Shown one piece after another: positions 62,458-64,000 of a DNA stretch of 64,000 nucleotides (its first letter is position 1; the number at the start of each line of letters is the position of its first letter). Origin of the DNA: Zygaena filipendulae (taxonomy: Eukaryota; Arthropoda; Insecta; Lepidoptera; Zygaenidae); contig OU015649.1 of NCBI GenBank assembly GCA_907165275.2, forward strand, positions 4,990,001 to 5,054,000. Reading direction: 5' to 3'. Both the position numbers and the translations under genes were made by a program. The notes under the pieces were generated by a model that was not told the DNA's origin, searched no databases, and was given only the letters and a program-made list of their open reading frames with translations.

Positions 62458-64000
62458 AACCCTTACCGTAACGTAACCCTCTTTAACGTAAACACATAAA
62501 ACTACATGTGTTTAATTATATCCATAAGAACATGTAGAAGCCCAAATTTCGTGAAGCTAGCTCAAATGGTTATAAAGATATGAAGGTCAAAAAGTCGTAT
62601 ATATTAGCACTGACTGACTGACTGACATATAGTATCTAAATCTAACCTTCTTCCAGATGACCTAGAAGGATGAAATTTGGATTCCAGCTCGATAATTATG
62701 TGTAGGCGTAGAAAAAAATCTAAAAATAAAAAATAATAAGTGGTGTCCCCATACAAAAAATATGTAATACGCGCTAAACAACAGGCCAACGTGGCAGGCG
62801 GCACGTGGCACCACATAATTATACATAGAGAGTAAATCTACATAAAAGTGCTCCCGAGCAACACATAAACATAGGCACCGCTCACGAATACCGAGTTAGT
62901 TATTTATTGTTTTATTAACCCACTTGCCAAAAAGAAGGTTCTCAATACGTCTGACTGCTTTTTTTTGTATGTTTGTTACGCGATTACTCGAAGACGGTTG
63001 GACCGATTTGGAAAATTATTTTTTGTTTGAAAGGGTATACTCCAACTTAGGTCCCATTGCCACCAAGTCGGGATCTGACGATGGGATCTTGGAGAAATCG
63101 AGCGAAAGGCACACCTATAGCGATTGGGTATTTGGGTATTTTTAAAGTAAATCATTCATTTGCTTTTGAAAAGCAAAATTTTAAAAAAAGTGGAACTGAT
63201 GATGAAGACCACAGATGGTCATCGGAACTACTCAATAATAGGTATTTCACAGGTTCCGATTCGTTAACTTTAATGTGTTTTCTAAATAATTTATGCTCGT
63301 CACAATATTTTTATAGCCTATCAATGAATTTATATCGTAAGTATAACTAACAGGTACACCGTATAAAAACACATTAGCTGTTCCCCTGCGGTTACAAATG
63401 GTTATCCTATAATATAAGATATTATGTTATTTATAGGTATGGATAATGAAGCTTCCTATCAGTAATAGTATATTACATAATACATATTATACCTACCTAG
63501 GGCAGCCAATTAATCAGATCAAAAAAAAAAACATGACGTGATCTGAACCTTTCTTATTTTTACTGGCAAAGATGCAGTGTAATACTATTTTTCAGATCGA
63601 CGGAGCCGGAAAGCGACCACTTCGTTTAGCGCAGCGGATCGAAAGGTGACGCTTTCCGGCCGGAGGGTGGTAGTTTCAGAGATTAAAGTAAGTTCGTAAT
63701 GTTTTACACGGCAATAATACAAAGGGTATCATTGCTATTAAATTTGTAACAGGATAGGTTAAACTTGTATTGTAAAATACAAAACTAATATTATAACGAA
63801 ATCAAACATTTTAATATTAATTATGTAATAACAAGAATCATTGTTTTTTTTTTTTAATTATTCTAGTTATCTTCATTGCCGTTGAATTATTTTCTAGAAT
63901 ATTATAGTTCTTCCATCTTCGGTTCTTCGCTTCGCTACACGCCTCTATGCAACTGAGAACGAACGAAAGCGAACGAAGTGAAACCTAACCAATTACCCTA
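62458..64000. other. Right-edge intergenic DNA
   Basis: Contains a (GACT)n run near 62612, repeat-like text GACGATGGGATCTTGGAGAAA, an R1 head at 63373-63400, and a GC-rich hairpin at about 63604-63661 (GAGCCGGAAAGCG with CGCTTTCCGGC). Short open frames at 62604-63350 have no recognisable protein. Confidence 0.4.

Noticed and set aside
62604..63350. Open frames near the right edge
   Set aside because: No domain, signal or codon bias is visible, and the region has repeat-like text.

Overview
The window is animal nuclear DNA from a lepidopteran (moth or butterfly). The genes are split by GT/AG introns, and the noncoding DNA is full of short inverted-repeat elements and tRNA-headed SINEs of a lepidopteran kind. 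The mature peptide of a small antifungal defensin belongs to the heliomicin/ARD1 group known from moths and butterflies. I cannot name the species.

Layout. Positions 1-2467 are an array of a 320-bp satellite. From about 3 to 8 kb lie mobile-element remains: tandem hairpins, a TIR element split by a decayed Ty3/gypsy retrotransposon whose reverse transcriptase is deleted, and a PIF/Harbinger-type element with TAA target duplications that still carries part of a MADF-domain gene. Three housekeeping genes follow. MALSU1 (mitochondrial ribosome silencing factor; three exons, +) ends tail-to-tail with an intronless cyclin Y gene (-). Cyclin Y shares a head-to-head promoter region with Acinus (six coding exons, +). 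That region contains a tandem duplication of about 330 bp, each copy with an E2F-like TTTGGCGGG.

The rest is dominated by one 38.7-kb gene, 20548-59241, for a DPP4-type serine peptidase (15 coding exons, 765 residues, catalytic triad Ser631/Asp710/His742 intact). All junctions were placed by reading frame and splice consensus. Its introns are a mobile-element depot. Intron 2 holds the most striking object in the window: a 4,989-bp Foldback-like element (25619-30607) with arms of 2.36 and 1.74 kb built from ~153-bp tandem units, a centre of six ~150-bp units, and flanking 9-bp duplications. Intron 13 (14 kb) contains a complete heliomicin-type defensin gene (52729-52950, +) with its own TATA box and polyadenylation signal, and a perfect kappa-B motif about 1.1 kb upstream.

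Beyond 59.4 kb there are MITEs, a decayed LINE on the minus strand, and otherwise unrecognised AT-rich sequence.

The genes are not known to work together. MALSU1, cyclin Y and Acinus are housekeeping. DPP4 and the defensin are both probably secreted, but their nesting may be incidental. Boundaries of decayed repeats are approximate.
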